Source: Saprolegnia diclina VS20 (Eukaryota; Oomycota; Saprolegniomycetes; Saprolegniales; Saprolegniaceae). From it: a stretch of DNA of 64,000 bases. The position numbers and the translations under genes are program-made. Shown here piece by piece: positions 22,172 to 34,200 of the stretch. The notes under the pieces are model-generated. The model was given only the letters and a program-made list of their open reading frames with translations. It ran no database searches and had not been told where the DNA came from. The stretch is from NCBI RefSeq assembly GCF_000281045.1, contig NW_008246081.1, forward strand, positions 1,991 through 65,990, given 5' to 3'. Position 1 is the first letter of the stretch. Every line of letters begins with the position of its first letter.

Positions 22172-23114
22172 CGCGATGTGTACGCGCAGAGGCAATCTCG
22201 GAAATGGAAATTGCCGAGAAAAGCGCAAATTGGGTGCAAATTTTAACGCATCCGGATAGCGAACCACCGGATGCAGCATGCGTTTTCAAGGAATATGCCT
22301 TCTCGAGGGTTGGGATATCTTCCGAGAGGGCCCGACGGGTTGGACGTCGTGCATCCTGAAGCGTCCTAGCTTCCCAAGGAGCGCAGCTGTGCGCAAGACT
22401 CGAAACGAAGCGCCTCGCATCAAGTCAGGTGTCAGTCCGACCCGCGACATAAAATATTTGATCGCTGTGACCAAACAAATATATCGACTCTCACTTCACG
22501 CTAGTAGACTAGTTGACGCAGCCAACGAGGCCGACGACTGGCGTACCGTCGACAACCGTGCTGGAATCTGCCGGCAAGAACTGTGGCTACGCGCAAGATA
22601 CTCGAGCGCTGCGAGTATTCCGTGCGATCTGAAAATGGATTGGGACACGGCGGTATGCGTTTATAGAGGTGATTGCGGCGAATCATCCGGATAAAAGTGA
22701 TGGGCGTGGCACCATCTGCAGCGATTATGTCGGAGTGAGTCACGAGAGGGTACCTCGGGCTTTGGGCTTTCTTTGGCGAGCGGCGCAGCGACGAGCCTTG
22801 GGGACGACTGCGACGCGCCAAGCTGTCGCACGTATCCACCATTCCTACGGCTTGATCGCGTCGGTTCAGCGCGAGTAGCTCCGCCGTCAGACCCACTTTG
22901 CCCATTCAACGGTCGGCAGGCCTCAAGAAGTGCAGGTCGCGCCAGCTGACGCACGATTGGCTACTCCAGCGAGGGTGACAAGCACGACCATTCGCAGCGC
23001 CAAAAATGAAGCCACCGAATTCCTCCACTGTACCCAACCACCAAGATCGATGGTGGGCAGAGGACATCAACATAGACACGTATGTACTTGTATCGGCCGA
23101 GGAGGACGACACTC
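22172..23114. other. Intergenic region
   Basis: It holds the promoter side of the ankyrin-PDZ gene with TCCGGATA at 22251 and another copy near 22686. The rest has only shadow-like ORFs; no gene is supported. Confidence 0.4.
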
Positions 23115-25776
23115 TACTGCGCAAAGGCGCGGAGACGCTCGTCGATCCATTGCACGGGCGCGTACTCGAGCTTCTTTCCGCGGGCTTCGCGAACGTAAAA
23201 CACTAGGATCGCCGCCGCGCTACATCACACAGTCTAATCCAGTCGCCACTAAGAAGTGAGATTCTCACCGGCCGAGAAAGATGGTGGCGAGGATGACGCC
23301 AAACATCGCGTCGAGGGACATTTGGAGCATGCCGCTCTGCACGACCATTTGCAGCTGCATCGGCGACGACGTGCTTGCAATGATGAGCGACCGGGACATG
23401 AGGGCGGGGGCGCTGCCATAGTAGCACCAGTGCCAGAAGCTCCACATGTCGCCGTACGAGACACAGATACCGCTGAAGAGCAACCCGGACCCGAGGAGGA
23501 GGAAGACGACGCCGTACACGGGCGGCATACTGTTGGACAGTGCGCAGGCAAAGCAGATGAGCGACTGCCACGCCGACGTGCCGAGGATGAAGATGAGGTA
23601 GAGCGTCAAGATGGAGCGGACCGAGAGGTCGTCCCACGAGTGCCCAATGAGCGCGACGCTGAGGAGCAAGACCGAGTTCATGACGGCTTTCGGGGTCTCG
23701 ATCAGGAAGAGCGCGTAGACATACGAGTAGAAGCTGATCGCATTCGACTTGCGCTCCATCTAGGACGCAAAATGACCAACAGAATCGTCGACTAGGATAA
23801 CCTCGAGGAGCGGCCGCTCGATAAAGTACTCTGGGATGATCTCGAGGTACTCGAGCACCATGCCGTACGCTCCTAGTGCCACGTCATGTCCATGATACCT
23901 CGCTCATTTGATGCAATACCGATCGTGAACATGAGCATCACGTTCTGATACAAGACGCCGTAGTCGCGCAGCACAAGCTTGTCGGTCGCCGAAATCGTCG
24001 GGTTCTGCATCAGCTGCGTCATGGGCGACTGCACACGGTGAATGAGCCATTTCGGTCCTCAGGCGAGACATCGTACATAGGAAAAGGCCGTCGTGATGAT
24101 GATCGCGACCAAGAGCGTCTACCGCCAGCATGTCGACCAGTGTCCGAGGAGGAAGGAATGTACTTGGAGGTTGCGGAGGAGGACGTCGAGGCGCTTGGTG
24201 TACACGCGGCTGTACCGGCGCTCAAAGCACGTCCACGTCTGAACGTGGAGCCACGATTGCTTGGGCGTCTTGTAGCTCGTGTGGTCGTCGTCGTGGCCGT
24301 ACCGAGCAAGAGACCGCATCATCTGCTGGTACAAGTCGGAGGCCTGCCATTGCGACAGAAACGGCGACGCTACACCCGCGATAACTTCTGTGGGTGGAGA
24401 GGGGAAGCGTACCAGCGTTGGCCACAAGGGCCACCTGCGTCGACTCTCGCTCCGGGTCGAGCCCCAGCGCGTCAATGATAAAGTCAGCGGGGTTATCGTA
24501 CGACTCGGGGCGACGGGGCAGCGTCGGAATGCCGCTCAAATGGCCGACGACCTCGGTCTGCGGCCCGCAGTAGATGGCGAACCCGCCCTTTTCCATGAGC
24601 AGCACCTACGACTCGATGGTTTCGCACTGCCACACTCGTAGAGCTCGTACGTCGTCAAAGAGCTGGAAGATCTCGGCCCGTGGCTGGTGGATCGTCGAGA
24701 TGACCGTGAGTCCCTGCGTCGACGCGAGCTGCGCGAGCATTTGGACGAGGAGGAGCGACGACGTGGCATCAAGACCGCTTGTGGGCTCGTCCAGCAGCAG
24801 CACCGACGGCAGCCGCAGAAGCTCTGTTGCGATCGAGAGCCGGCGCTTTTGGCCGCCCGAGAGACCTTTGATGCCGCTGACGAGGCCACCGATGGGCGTG
24901 TTGGCGGCGTCATAGAGCTGGACGATCTTGAGCACCGTGTGGACGCGGCCGATCTTTTCGCGCAGGCTGAGCGTGTCGGGAAGGCGCAAATAGGCCGAGA
25001 AGAGGAGGCTCTCGCGCACCGTCAGCGTCTACGAACGTTTGCGCCGAGCTTTCCAGGCTCTGTAGCGTACCTCAATGAACGTGTCGGTCTGCTCGACGTA
25101 GCCTTGCGACGACATGAAGGTCGCAAAGTCCTTTGGCGCGACGCGGGCGTTGTTGAGGAGGCGATGGCCGTAGTACCGCCCCGAGTAGACGCGGCCGCTC
25201 AAGAGGTTGAGGAGCGTCGTCTTGCCCGAGCCCGACGCGCCCTACTCGCATCCTACGAGACGCAGGCGCGAAGAGGCGCATACCATGATGGCCGTGAGCC
25301 GCTGCGGCCGGAACGTGCCCGAGACGTCGTGCAAGATCTGCTTCTCCGCCCTACGCCTAGTCAATACCTTGGCTGTTGGTGTCGACGAGATGTACCCGGC
25401 GCCGTCGGCGGCAAAGTACGAAAGGTACGCGAACGAGAGCGTGTACGAGGGCAGCGGCCCCATCGCATCCAAAGCCAGCGCCTTCTGCTGCGTCTCGTGC
25501 TCTGGGCACACAACACAGTGGGTTACGGACGAGTTACGGGATCGTACCGAGAAGTGCAATCTCGGCGCGGACGCGGACGTGGAAGCGGTGGCTGCGGAAG
25601 AAAGCGTAGACCGAGAAGAGGCAGATGACGAGCACGACAATGAACGAGACCGCGAGAAGCCCGTTGCTGTACTGCGTCTCGACGCCCGAGAGCGACGACG
25701 TGGCGTTGGCAAACACGAGGCGCGCCTCGTCCACGTGGCAGTTGGCGAGCGCCAGCGCGTTCGCGAGCTGGTCCAT
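23115..25776 (-). CDS. ABCG-family (WHITE/half-size) ABC transporter
   Basis: The start is MDQLANALALANCHVD at 25776. An N-terminal membrane segment (SFIVVLVICLFSVYAFF) precedes the nucleotide-binding domain. The NBD is split by introns: EKQILHDVSGTFRPQRLTAIM, then an exon opening with Walker A GASGSGKTTLLNLLSG, YVEQTDTF, TVRESLLFSAYLRLP, signature LSGGQKRRLSIATELL, Walker B VLLLDEPTSGLDATSS and the H-loop STIHQP. A linker and the ABC2 membrane domain follow (YVYALFLIETPKAVMNSVLLL, VYGVVFLLLGSGLLFSGI). The last exon, after a roughly 65-bp intron, reads VFYVREARGKK and ends RLRAFAQ, stop at 23115. NBD-then-TM order and these motifs fit ABCG. The extra N-terminal membrane segment is like the plant ABCG24/28 group. 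The substrate is unknown; lipid or sterol-like substrates are usual for the family. Confidence 0.88.
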
Positions 25777-26036
25777 CGCGTCTCTTGGTGGTGGATCTTC
25801 TTGTCAACTGACGCCTGTCTGGAGCGAGCGAAACGACTCGGATACGATCTGAGGTCAGTGATCCGCTCCGCAGCGTGTCGACGGTGCATCTCGTGAAACA
25901 GCTAATGCGGTGCTTGGTGCGATGAAGAGACTGAGGTTTCGCGATGCAAGGGAGTAAATATGAGGAAATAAAAGTAATCTAATAGGGTTTTAGTATGGGC
26001 AAGCCCAGCACTAGAGCAACACTACGCAGATTGCAT

Positions 26037-27365
26037 TTACTTCTTCTTGCCGCCCTTGCCGGCAGCCTCCTTCTTGACAACGCCGTGGATGACACCGACG
26101 GCGACCGTCTGGCGCATATCACGGACGGCGAAACGACCGAGGGGCGGGTACTCCTGGAACGACTCGACCGTCATGGGCTTCGTCGGCTCGAGGATGACCA
26201 AGCAGGCATCACCCGACTTGACGAACTTGGGGTTCTCTTCGAGGACCTTACCCGAACGGCGATCCATCTTCTGCGTGATCTCCTTGAACTTGCAGGCGAC
26301 GTGGGCCGTGTGGCAATCAAGCACCGGCGAGTAGCCGTTGCCGATCTGGCCGGGGTGGTTGAGGACAATCACCTGGGCGGTGAAGTTCTCCGTGCCCTTG
26401 GCGGGGTCGTTCTTCGAGTCCGAAGCGACGTAACCACGGCGGAGTTCCTTGACCGACACGTTCTTGACGTTGAAGCCGACGTTGTCACCCGGGACAGCCT
26501 CGGGGAGCGACTCGTGGTGCATCTCGACCGACTTGACTTCCGTCTGGAGGCCGACGGGGCCGAACTGGACGACCATGCCGGGCTTGAGGACACCCGTCTC
26601 GACACGGCCGACCGGGACCGTGCCAATACCGCCAATCTTGTAAACATCCTGGAGCGGGAGGCGGAGGGCCTTGTCGGTGGGGCGCTTGGGCGGGTTGAGG
26701 TTGTCAAGCGCTTCGAGGAGGCACGGGCCCTTGTACCAGGGCATGTTGCCGGACTTCTCGATCATGTTGTCGCCCTCCCAGCCCGAGATCGGGACGAACG
26801 GGACCTTGGCGGGCTTGTAGCCGACCTTCTTGAGGTAGTTCGAGACTTCCTCCTTGATTTCCTCGTAACGGGCCTGGCCGTACATGACCGACGAGTCGTC
26901 CATCTTGTTGATGGCGACGATCATCTGGCGCACACCAAGCGTGAAGGCGAGGAGCGCGTGCTCGCGCGTCTGGCCCTCCTTGGAGATACCGGCCTCGAAC
27001 TCACCGACACCCGAGGCGACGACGAGGATGGCGCAATCGGCCTGCGAGGTACCCGTGATCATGTTCTTGATGAAATCGCGGTGACCCGGGGCGTCAATGA
27101 CCGTGAAGAAGTACTTGGGCGACTCGAACTTCCAGAGAGCAATGTCGATCGTGATACCACGTTCGCGCTCGGCCTTGAGGTTGTCAAGGACCCAGGCGTA
27201 CTTGAACGACGACTTGCCGAGCTCGAGGGCCTCCTTCTCGAACTTCTCGATCGTACGCTTGTCGATACCGCCGCACTTGTAGATCAAGTGGCCGGTCGTC
27301 GTCGACTTGCCGGCATCGACGTGACCGATGACGACGAGCGAGATATGGATCTTTTCCTTGGGCAT
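26037..27365 (-). CDS. TEF1: Translation elongation factor 1-alpha
   Basis: A single-exon protein of 442 residues, full family length. eEF1A carries aminoacyl-tRNA to the ribosomal A site with GTP. Visible are G1 [14 protein letters not shown], the switch I region [14 protein letters not shown]3 DAPGHRDF, G4 NKMD and G5 SGWEGDN, then beta-barrel domains II and III ([33 protein letters not shown]) and a lysine-rich end (AGKGGKKK). Codons are strongly C- or G-ended, as expected of a highly expressed gene. The upstream flank (27366-28283) has CCAAT-type and TCCGGATA motifs. The long plus-strand ORF opposite it is a shadow. Confidence 0.98.
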   Translation of the reverse strand: MPKEKIHISLVVIGHVDAGKSTTTGHLIYKCGGIDKRTIEKFEKEALELGKSSFKYAWVLDNLKAERERGITIDIALWKFESPKYFFTVIDAPGHRDFIKNMITGTSQADCAILVVASGVGEFEAGISKEGQTREHALLAFTLGVRQMIVAINKMDDSSVMYGQARYEEIKEEVSNYLKKVGYKPAKVPFVPISGWEGDNMIEKSGNMPWYKGPCLLEALDNLNPPKRPTDKALRLPLQDVYKIGGIGTVPVGRVETGVLKPGMVVQFGPVGLQTEVKSVEMHHESLPEAVPGDNVGFNVKNVSVKELRRGYVASDSKNDPAKGTENFTAQVIVLNHPGQIGNGYSPVLDCHTAHVACKFKEITQKMDRRSGKVLEENPKFVKSGDACLVILEPTKPMTVESFQEYPPLGRFAVRDMRQTVAVGVIHGVVKKEAAGKGGKKK

Positions 27366-28283
27366 CTTGTGGCTTCTGCAAAGGGAAATGGAGAATGACT
27401 CGAGGGGCGAACGCGCCGGCGCCGGAACCGCAGAACCAGTAGTTTGAGGCGCGACAGGTGATTGGCTGCGATCCTACGGATACGCGACAGCAGAGCTGCA
27501 GTTCGTATGCCCACCTCCGGATACGCCCGCCCCACACACCAAATGACTGGTGAAAATGCGCGCGCGCTAATTGGCCAACGACCCAAACCAGGGGTCGGGA
27601 TGCGCGCCGATTGGCCCGAATGTGTGGCCGCCATCGGCGCCGCCCTGTCGCTTGCGCCGCGTGGGTGGCCCCGATGCGCCCGCCAATGGGATCCCGTCAT
27701 CGGCGGCGTCGGATTACGAGCGACACGCTCGCCGCGACCTCGCTCGACCTGCATGCGATGGCTTCCGCAAGTACGTAGTGGCTGCCTCGTGGTCATGGCA
27801 CCTGCACTCAGTGCTGGCAAGAAAGAGCCCGCGCCTGCGTGGTCATGCACCTGCTGCGACCAAGATCTTGTAGCCGAGAAATCGGGCGGGTCTGATGTCA
27901 TCAAGCGGGCACGCCAAGCGTTGTCATCGGGACGTGACGGGCGGGGCTGGTGCGCTTGCGTTGGCAAAAGCATGCACAGGCTACGAAAGCGCAAGCTACA
28001 TTGCAGAGCGAGGTGCGGATCCTACGGCTGTTGCATCCATCGTCATCGAGTACCACCGGTCACGATGGTTGAGATCTTGGACAGCTTCTTGGACTCTTCC
28101 GTGTGGCCGTTGGTGCATTGAGCTGCAACGACTACACTGCATGCACTCACGTTACAAGCTGCTGCACGCTTGCGACGGTAGCTCCCGACACAGCGAGGTG
28201 GCATGCTGCCACTGGATTTTGACTTCATCAACCTTCATGCTCGTGTATCCGGATCCGCAAGCGTGGCCGCACAAACCAACACG
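27366..28283. promoter_or_regulatory. Divergent promoter region between eEF1A and ferrochelatase
   Basis: About 0.9 kb without a supported gene. It contains TCCGGATA at 27516-27523, ATTGGCC near 27570 and 27610, and TATCCGGATCC at about 28246-28256, just upstream of the ferrochelatase start. These are candidate promoter elements; their function is inferred from recurrence only. Confidence 0.45.
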
Positions 28284-29665
28284 ATGGCGAAGCCCAAGGT
28301 GCGTACGGCGATCGCGATGCTCAACATGGGCGGGCCTGCGACCCTTCCGGAGGTCCCATCCTTCCTCAAGAACCTCTTTTCGGACCCGGAGATCATTCCG
28401 CTCGGGCCCTTCCAGAGCATCCTCTCGGACGTCATCTCCAAGCGCCGGTCGCCCAAGATCGCCGACCAGTACGCTGCGATCGGCGGCGGGTCGCCCATTG
28501 GCCGCTGGACCAACCACCAAGGCGACGCGATGTGCAAGATTCTCGACGAGATCCGCCCCGAGAGCGCGCCGCACAAGCACTACGCCATGTTTCGCTATGC
28601 CAACCCGCTCACGGAAGCGGCGCTCAAGCAAATGAAGGACGATGGCGCGGAGCGTGCGATCGCCTTCTCCCAGGTACAACCGACTTGCATTGCGACGTGG
28701 TGCAGAAACGAGAGATGTGTAGTATCCGCAATGGTCTTGCACGACGACGGGCTCGAGCATGAACCACCTCTGGCGTGAGCTCAAGCGCTTGGACATGGGC
28801 GAGACGTTCGAGTGGTCGCTCATTGACCGGTACGTCGCCATCCGTAGCCCTTCGGTGCAGTGTTGATCCGCCTCATGTAGCTGGAACACGCACCCTGGGT
28901 ACATTGCGGCCTTGTCGCAGCGCGTGAAGCTCGGTTTGGAGCAGTTTGCGCCCGAAGACCGCGAGAAGGTCCGGTCTCTTCTCGCAGCGCACCTCGTCAT
29001 GTCGTGTGTGTAGGTCGTGATCATGTTCTCGGCGCACTCGGTGCCGATGAAGGTCGTGTACAAGGGCGACTCGTACACGAAGGAGATCGCGTCGACGAGC
29101 GAGCACGTCATGAAGCACCTCAACCTCCCCAACGCCCACATCCTGAGCTGGCAGTCCAAGGGTACGCCCTCGACGTTGTGGGATAGCTGATAGACGCCTT
29201 TCCTAGTCGGGTATCTTCCGTGGATGGGCCCGAGCACGAGCGACGTGATCAAGGGCCTCGCCCGCCAGGGCCACAAGTGCGTATCTGCAGTCTCGCGAGA
29301 GCAGGAGGACTCACCCTCAACGTAGGCACGTGATGGCCGTCCCCGTCGCGTTCACGTCGGACCATATTGAGACCCTCTTTGAGATTGACGTTGAGTACGC
29401 CGAAGAAGCCCACGAGGCTGGCATCGAGCACTTCAAGCGCAGCCCGTCCCTGAACGACGAACCGCTGTTGGCCAAGGCGATGGCGGACCTTGTCAAGGAC
29501 CACTTGGACTCGGAGACGCTGCACTCGCCGGCCTACCCGCTCAACTGCCCGCAGTGCGAGAACCCGACGTGCCGAAGCATCATGAACCCGATCAAGCCGT
29601 ACGCGCGTCTGCGCGACGTGGCCTCGGGCGTTGCGACGCCGCAGCAGGTGGCCGACTTGCAGTAG
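28284..29665 (+). CDS. Ferrochelatase with [2Fe-2S]-type cysteines
   Basis: It inserts Fe(II) into protoporphyrin IX, the last step of haem synthesis. The start is MAKPKVRTAIAMLNMGGPA at 28284. Short introns give exons ending FAFSQ-type and resuming YPQWSCTTTGSSMN. Also visible are the catalytic histidine in IMFSAHSVPMKV, LSWQSK with VGYLPWMGPST, and VPVAFTSDHIETLFEIDVEY. The C-terminus contains NCPQCENPTCRSI. In human ferrochelatase the cluster is bound by one Cys in the PQYSCSTTGSS segment and three in C-x2-C-x4-C near the end; all four have counterparts here. There is no obvious long N-terminal presequence, so either the start lies in an unseen upstream exon or targeting is internal. It converges on uL24m (99 bp apart). 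Confidence 0.93.
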
Positions 29666-29764
29666 AGAGCGACAGACAATAGAAGCACATATGCACGACA
29701 CACACTAATACGTGTCTTATTCCTGGTGTATTCGTGGTTGGCCGAGAGTAAGGAGGCCGCTGAT

Positions 29765-30408
29765 CTAAAGGCGCGTGAGCTCGACGTCGCTGACGGTGCG
29801 CTCCAAGACATCTTCGGGCGCCGTGTCCAAGGGGCCGGTCTCTGTTCTTCTGGGGGTGTGGCGCTCCTTGAGCACCTCGGGCTTGGGGATGATCGTGCCC
29901 GTCTTCTTCGACACGCGAAGACGCTCGCCTTCCTCCGAAAAACGGATGGCAATGCGCGTGGGCTTGCTACAGAGGACGCCATTGAGCAAGCACGCGAGCC
30001 ATCTATTTCGTACCCAATGGTCTCGTCGACCAGGTTGACGTTGCTGTAGTGGATCGGGCCAGGGGCCAAGTAGATGCGACCGGGGGCGACGCCGGGCTTG
30101 GCCTTGACGTAGCGGTGGCGCTAGCATTGCACGGTCACCATAAGTATCCTGTCATGGCTTGAGGCCGCAGCGTACCATGTTGATGTCCTCGAGGATCAGG
30201 CTGTTCTTGGCGCGGACAACCTCCTTGACGACGCCCTGCTTGCCCTTGTGGGGGCCGGCCACGACTTCAACCTACGGCGAGTGAGCATTCGCAGGCGCAG
30301 GGCGGCGCGGACCTTGTCGCCGCGGAAGATGTTCCACTTGGGGATCTCGGCGATGAGCTTCTCGCGCTTGGGCATCTTGCGCATCGCGGCAGGCATACGG
30401 AAGGCCAT
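29765..30408 (-). CDS. Mitochondrial large-subunit ribosomal protein uL24 (L24)
   Basis: The start is MAFRMPAAMRKMPKREK at 30408. The first exon ends at KWNIFRGDK. A 44-bp intron (GTCCGC...CGTAG) leads to VEVVAGPHKGKQGVVKEVVRA, the KOW motif that defines L24 proteins, then NSLILEDINM. A further intron leads to RHRYVKAKPGVAPGRIYLAPGPIHYSNVNLVD, and a final exon gives PTRIAIRFSEEGERLRVSKKTGTIIPKPEVLKER with the stop at 29765. The N-terminal basic extension and the IHYSNV segment match mitochondrial rather than cytosolic forms. It is divergent from the EF-hand gene, with 192 bp between starts. Confidence 0.88.
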
Positions 30409-30600
30409 CGTTGACGTCTTGGGTTTTTGCCGATTGCTTTTGCCAACCAACGATGCCCAGCTCGGTAAAGTCCGGTTCGGATCCTCGCTCTCGGTCTTCG
30501 AACCGGTTAGCTGGTCTTATTTGAAATAGTGTGACTTGTTTGGGTTCAAATACACAGTATTTAAGGGAGAGGGAAAACACTATTTGTTGGCGATCCTGCC

Positions 30601-31198
30601 ATGCAAGCAGCGACGGCGCGGGCCGCGGTCGACGAGTGCTATCGCCATTGCGACAAGCTTCGGAAGGGTCATCATGCTGGTAGAGCCGAAGCCATAGGCT
30701 CATGAGGTGCGTAGGCTACCTGGACAAGGACGAGCTCAAGTGGGCCGTCACAGCCTTGCTCGGCAGCACGCCCACCAAGGTGCGCTTGAATCGACGATCT
30801 TGCAGGCTGACGTATGGCATGTAGCTCGTGCTTTGCCAGATGTTCGAGGAGCTCCGAGCTACGTACCCGGACGTCAAGGTGCCACGCGACCGGTTCATTT
30901 CAGTCATCTCGAGCCGCGTCCTGAACATCGACATCACCGAGACGCTGCGCCGCTGGTTCATGGCCTTTGACTCCGCGTCGCAGGGCTACATAAACTTCGA
31001 GAGCTTCTCGAACGCTTGCGCCCAGGTCGTGCCGCACATGCGCCCCAGCGTCGTGCACGAGCTCTTCCGGGAGGCCGACACGAATAGCGACGGCAAGGTA
31101 CGCCGACTCGAGTATACCCTGGCTACCATCCCTGGCACAGGTGACGTTCACTGACTTTGAGCGCGTCATGCTCATCTCGATGACGCTGCCGCCTTGAT
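30601..31198 (+). CDS. Small EF-hand calcium-binding protein
   Basis: The probable start is MQAATARAAVDECYRHCDKL at 30601. A short intron ending in GTAG near 30713 leads to GYLDKDELKWAVTALLGSTPTK, then an intron and LVLCQMFEELRATYPDVKVPRDRFI. The third part reads RRWFMAFDSASQGYINFESFSNA (degenerate EF loop) and VHELFREADTNSDGK, where an intron splits the loop before VTFTDFERVMLISM. The stop is TGA at 31196-31198. Four EF-hand positions like those of calmodulin or centrin can be inferred, with at least one canonical loop (DTNSDGKVTFTDFE). Its role is probably that of a calcium sensor. It is convergent with the next gene, whose stop is only 34 bp away. Confidence 0.8.
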
Positions 31199-31232
31199 GT
31201 GCATCAACAAAAGAGTGTATATCGATGATACG

Positions 31233-34200
31233 CTAAGTGGGAATGTCGGGCGGTGGTCGCGTCGGGTACGTTCGCATGACGGTGGCAAAGTCGCCCTAGT
31301 ACAAGGCATGAGCTCTGGGGCGTGCCGAGTGTATCGTACGGGCTTGATCTCGTGCTCGCCCTGGTCGTTCTCTTCGCCGCACATGTTGAAGATGCGCATG
31401 ATGGTGCGGTCGTCGCAGGTCGGATCGAACTTTTTGATCATCGCGCCAAACTCTACAGAGCAACCCGGTCGCTTTTTGCTCGGCTGAACCAACAGACCTT
31501 GGTACGCGAGCACGCCGTTGCCGTCTTCGTCGGCTTGCGCAAACAATAGCGTGAGACTCTCGTCGACGCTAAGTTCCAGATCGAATTGCACCACAGTGTC
31601 GTCGATTGTGGCGTGCGTACTGGGCTTGGTAGTCGTACCAGACCGTCATGACGCAGTCCAGAACGTCGTCGAAACTGAGAAAGACGTGGTGCGGGTCCAG
31701 CACAAGCGCCTTGGAGGTGCGCTTCTTGGCTGGTCGCTCGCAGATGGACGGCAGCGCCACGATACGCGCCTCGAGGTCGGCGAGAAATACGACAGGTGTG
31801 TACGGAGGAAAGATCGCGTGCGCGAGGTCCTTGGCGATGTACAGTGGCACCTGCCCCACACAATAAGTACACAGATTTGTCCATAATGTTAGTTCGCACG
31901 TAAGTGGGTTTCGAACCGTCGCCCAAACGTGTTTCGATCTCGGGCGTTGGCATGAGCAGCGTGAGCGCTTGCAGATACACGTCGATGGCCTGCGCGTTGT
32001 AGAGCTCGGGCGTCGCGCCGAGGAGGATCCCAAACCACTTGGCGCGCGAGCTATCCTTCTCAATCTACCTCTACCTGAGATATACTGATACCTTGATACA
32101 AAACGACCTTTTTGACGCCAGCGACGAGACTGCCAATGCGCTTTTGGCTCGCCGACTTGAGCCCGAGCTCCTGAATATAAAAGTCCTGGACGAGCTCCGC
32201 GAGCGAGACACGGTCGAGGCCCGAGTTGTCGTCGATCTGGTCACATAGAATTTTGCGCACGTAGAGCTTGGCGATCTCGCGTAGGACGTCCGGCCGCTCC
32301 ATCGCCGCGCCGAGCCGTCGGCGCTTGACGATATTGCTCAAAATGTTGTGCCGCTTCTTGAGTTTGGCGGTCGCGACCGTCGCTGCCGGTACAGCCATGT
32401 CTGTCCCAAGATGTGGGACGTCGCGCAGAAATCGCCGGTGTACCTGTCTGCGCCGCGCTCGAGGCCATTTTCCGGAACGCAACGGGCGCCGAGTCGAGGT
32501 CTTCGAACCGGATGGCTTGCATGAGCTGTCGGTTCGTCGTGAGGAGCGACGAGATGAGCGTCGGGTTCGCCTCCAACGGCTCCACGAGCAGGTCGGGAAA
32601 AGCCGCAAAGAGCGTCGAGAGCAGCCTCGGCTGCCGATGCGCAATGTCCACCAGCGTCTCGGGGCTCTTCTCCAAATACTCGCTCAGCGCCTAAACCGTC
32701 GAAGGATCAACATCGATCCGCAACGTGCTCTACCTGGGGGCAGTGGGCTAAGATCGCACTGAGACAGTCGTTCGTGCTTAGCACCGCAGCCACGGCGGGC
32801 GCGTGCGCCGTGCACACGTGCGTCAAGTGCACGGGCGACTCGGTCACCACCTTGCCAAAGGTCACTTTGGCATTCACGAGGACGTCCGAGAGGATCGCTG
32901 GCGTTGCCTTGACGACGCCCGGCAGCAGCGTCGGTCGGTTTAGCAGCACGTCGCGTAGAGCTTTGGGTGACTTGACGAAAAACTCCTCGAGAGCGAGCTA
33001 CGATCGCATCCTTCGCGCCTCATTCTTGCAACGGAGACATACGTACCACGTTGTCTTTGAGAGCCAGCATCAAGACGGACGCGAGCGCTTCCTGCTTGCG
33101 ACCGAGGTACATGGCGATCGCCGTGCGGTGCTGGTCCACGACCTGCTCGAGCACTTGGTGTTGCGGCGACGCCTACACCCGGTCATCAGAATCGAAAGTC
33201 GACCGCGCAAAGAACCCGAAGAATGCTGCTCAAGAGCGACGGAGCCCGTGCAAAGAGGTCGGCAAAGGCAGTGCTATGGCGCTCGAGAAGTCGCTGGACG
33301 CAGTCGCTGCCGTTGAGCGCGTCGTCGAGCGTCGCGTCGTGCTCGTCGAGGAAGGTCACGAACGCCCGCGGCTGGGCAGCAAACAACACGCGCAGAAAGC
33401 CCTGCACCTCAAAGCTCGAGCGCGACGCGGCCATCGCACGCAGGAGCTCGACTTGGTCGAAGCCGTCGCAGCTGCGGACGACGTCGCGCAGGTAGGCCAA
33501 GCCGAGCTTCGACTGCGGCAAATGGTTGCTCACGACGTGCAGCATGAGTCGGTGCTTCTCGTCGTCGTCCTAATCATCTGCATCAGAGGCAGTAGACGCT
33601 ACGACAAGCGCCTACGCGGACATCGGCGATGATGCGCGAGATTTTGTGTCCTGGCGGCGCGGCTTGGTAGACTTCGTGCGCCTGAAGGCTCTGCGCGTGG
33701 TGGCCAATCGTGGCTTCGTGCTCCCGCGTGCGCTCAAAGTAGAGCATCCTACGCGCGTTGTGAGCGACGCATCGACGTTCAACGGCGAACGGGTGGCGGT
33801 CGCTGGACGTGCCGGACACGAAGAGACCTCGCTCGAGCACGAGCTGGAGCACGCGAAGGAGGCGGCCGTGGGCGGGCAGCGCGTCTGCGAGCTTGCTCAA
33901 GCAGTCCAAGGCGACGAGGATCGCGATCCGGTTGGGCTCGTTCTCGTTGAGCGCCGTTGCCTTGAGCACGTCTACGCACACGGGTGATGCCGTTGCATTG
34001 AAGTTGGCGCGTACACGACTCTTCCATGTGGGCGTTGACCGCGTCCCAGAAGGATTCGATCTCGGTCGTCGACGCTTCGTGGCGCAGCGTCCACTCGTCC
34101 ACGACGTCGTACAAAACACTGTTGCTGCTGCTGGCAGTGCTACGCCCAGGCTTTAGATCGCTCCATACTACTCCATTTGGCCTACGCGGGGTCGACGCAA

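Noticed and set aside
24687-25628. 313-codon plus-strand ORF
   Set aside because: It is antisense to the ABC transporter, whose Walker A, signature and Walker B are on the minus strand.
25995-27398. 467-codon plus-strand ORF
   Set aside because: It is antisense to the unmistakable eEF1A gene; the open frame follows from strong codon bias there.
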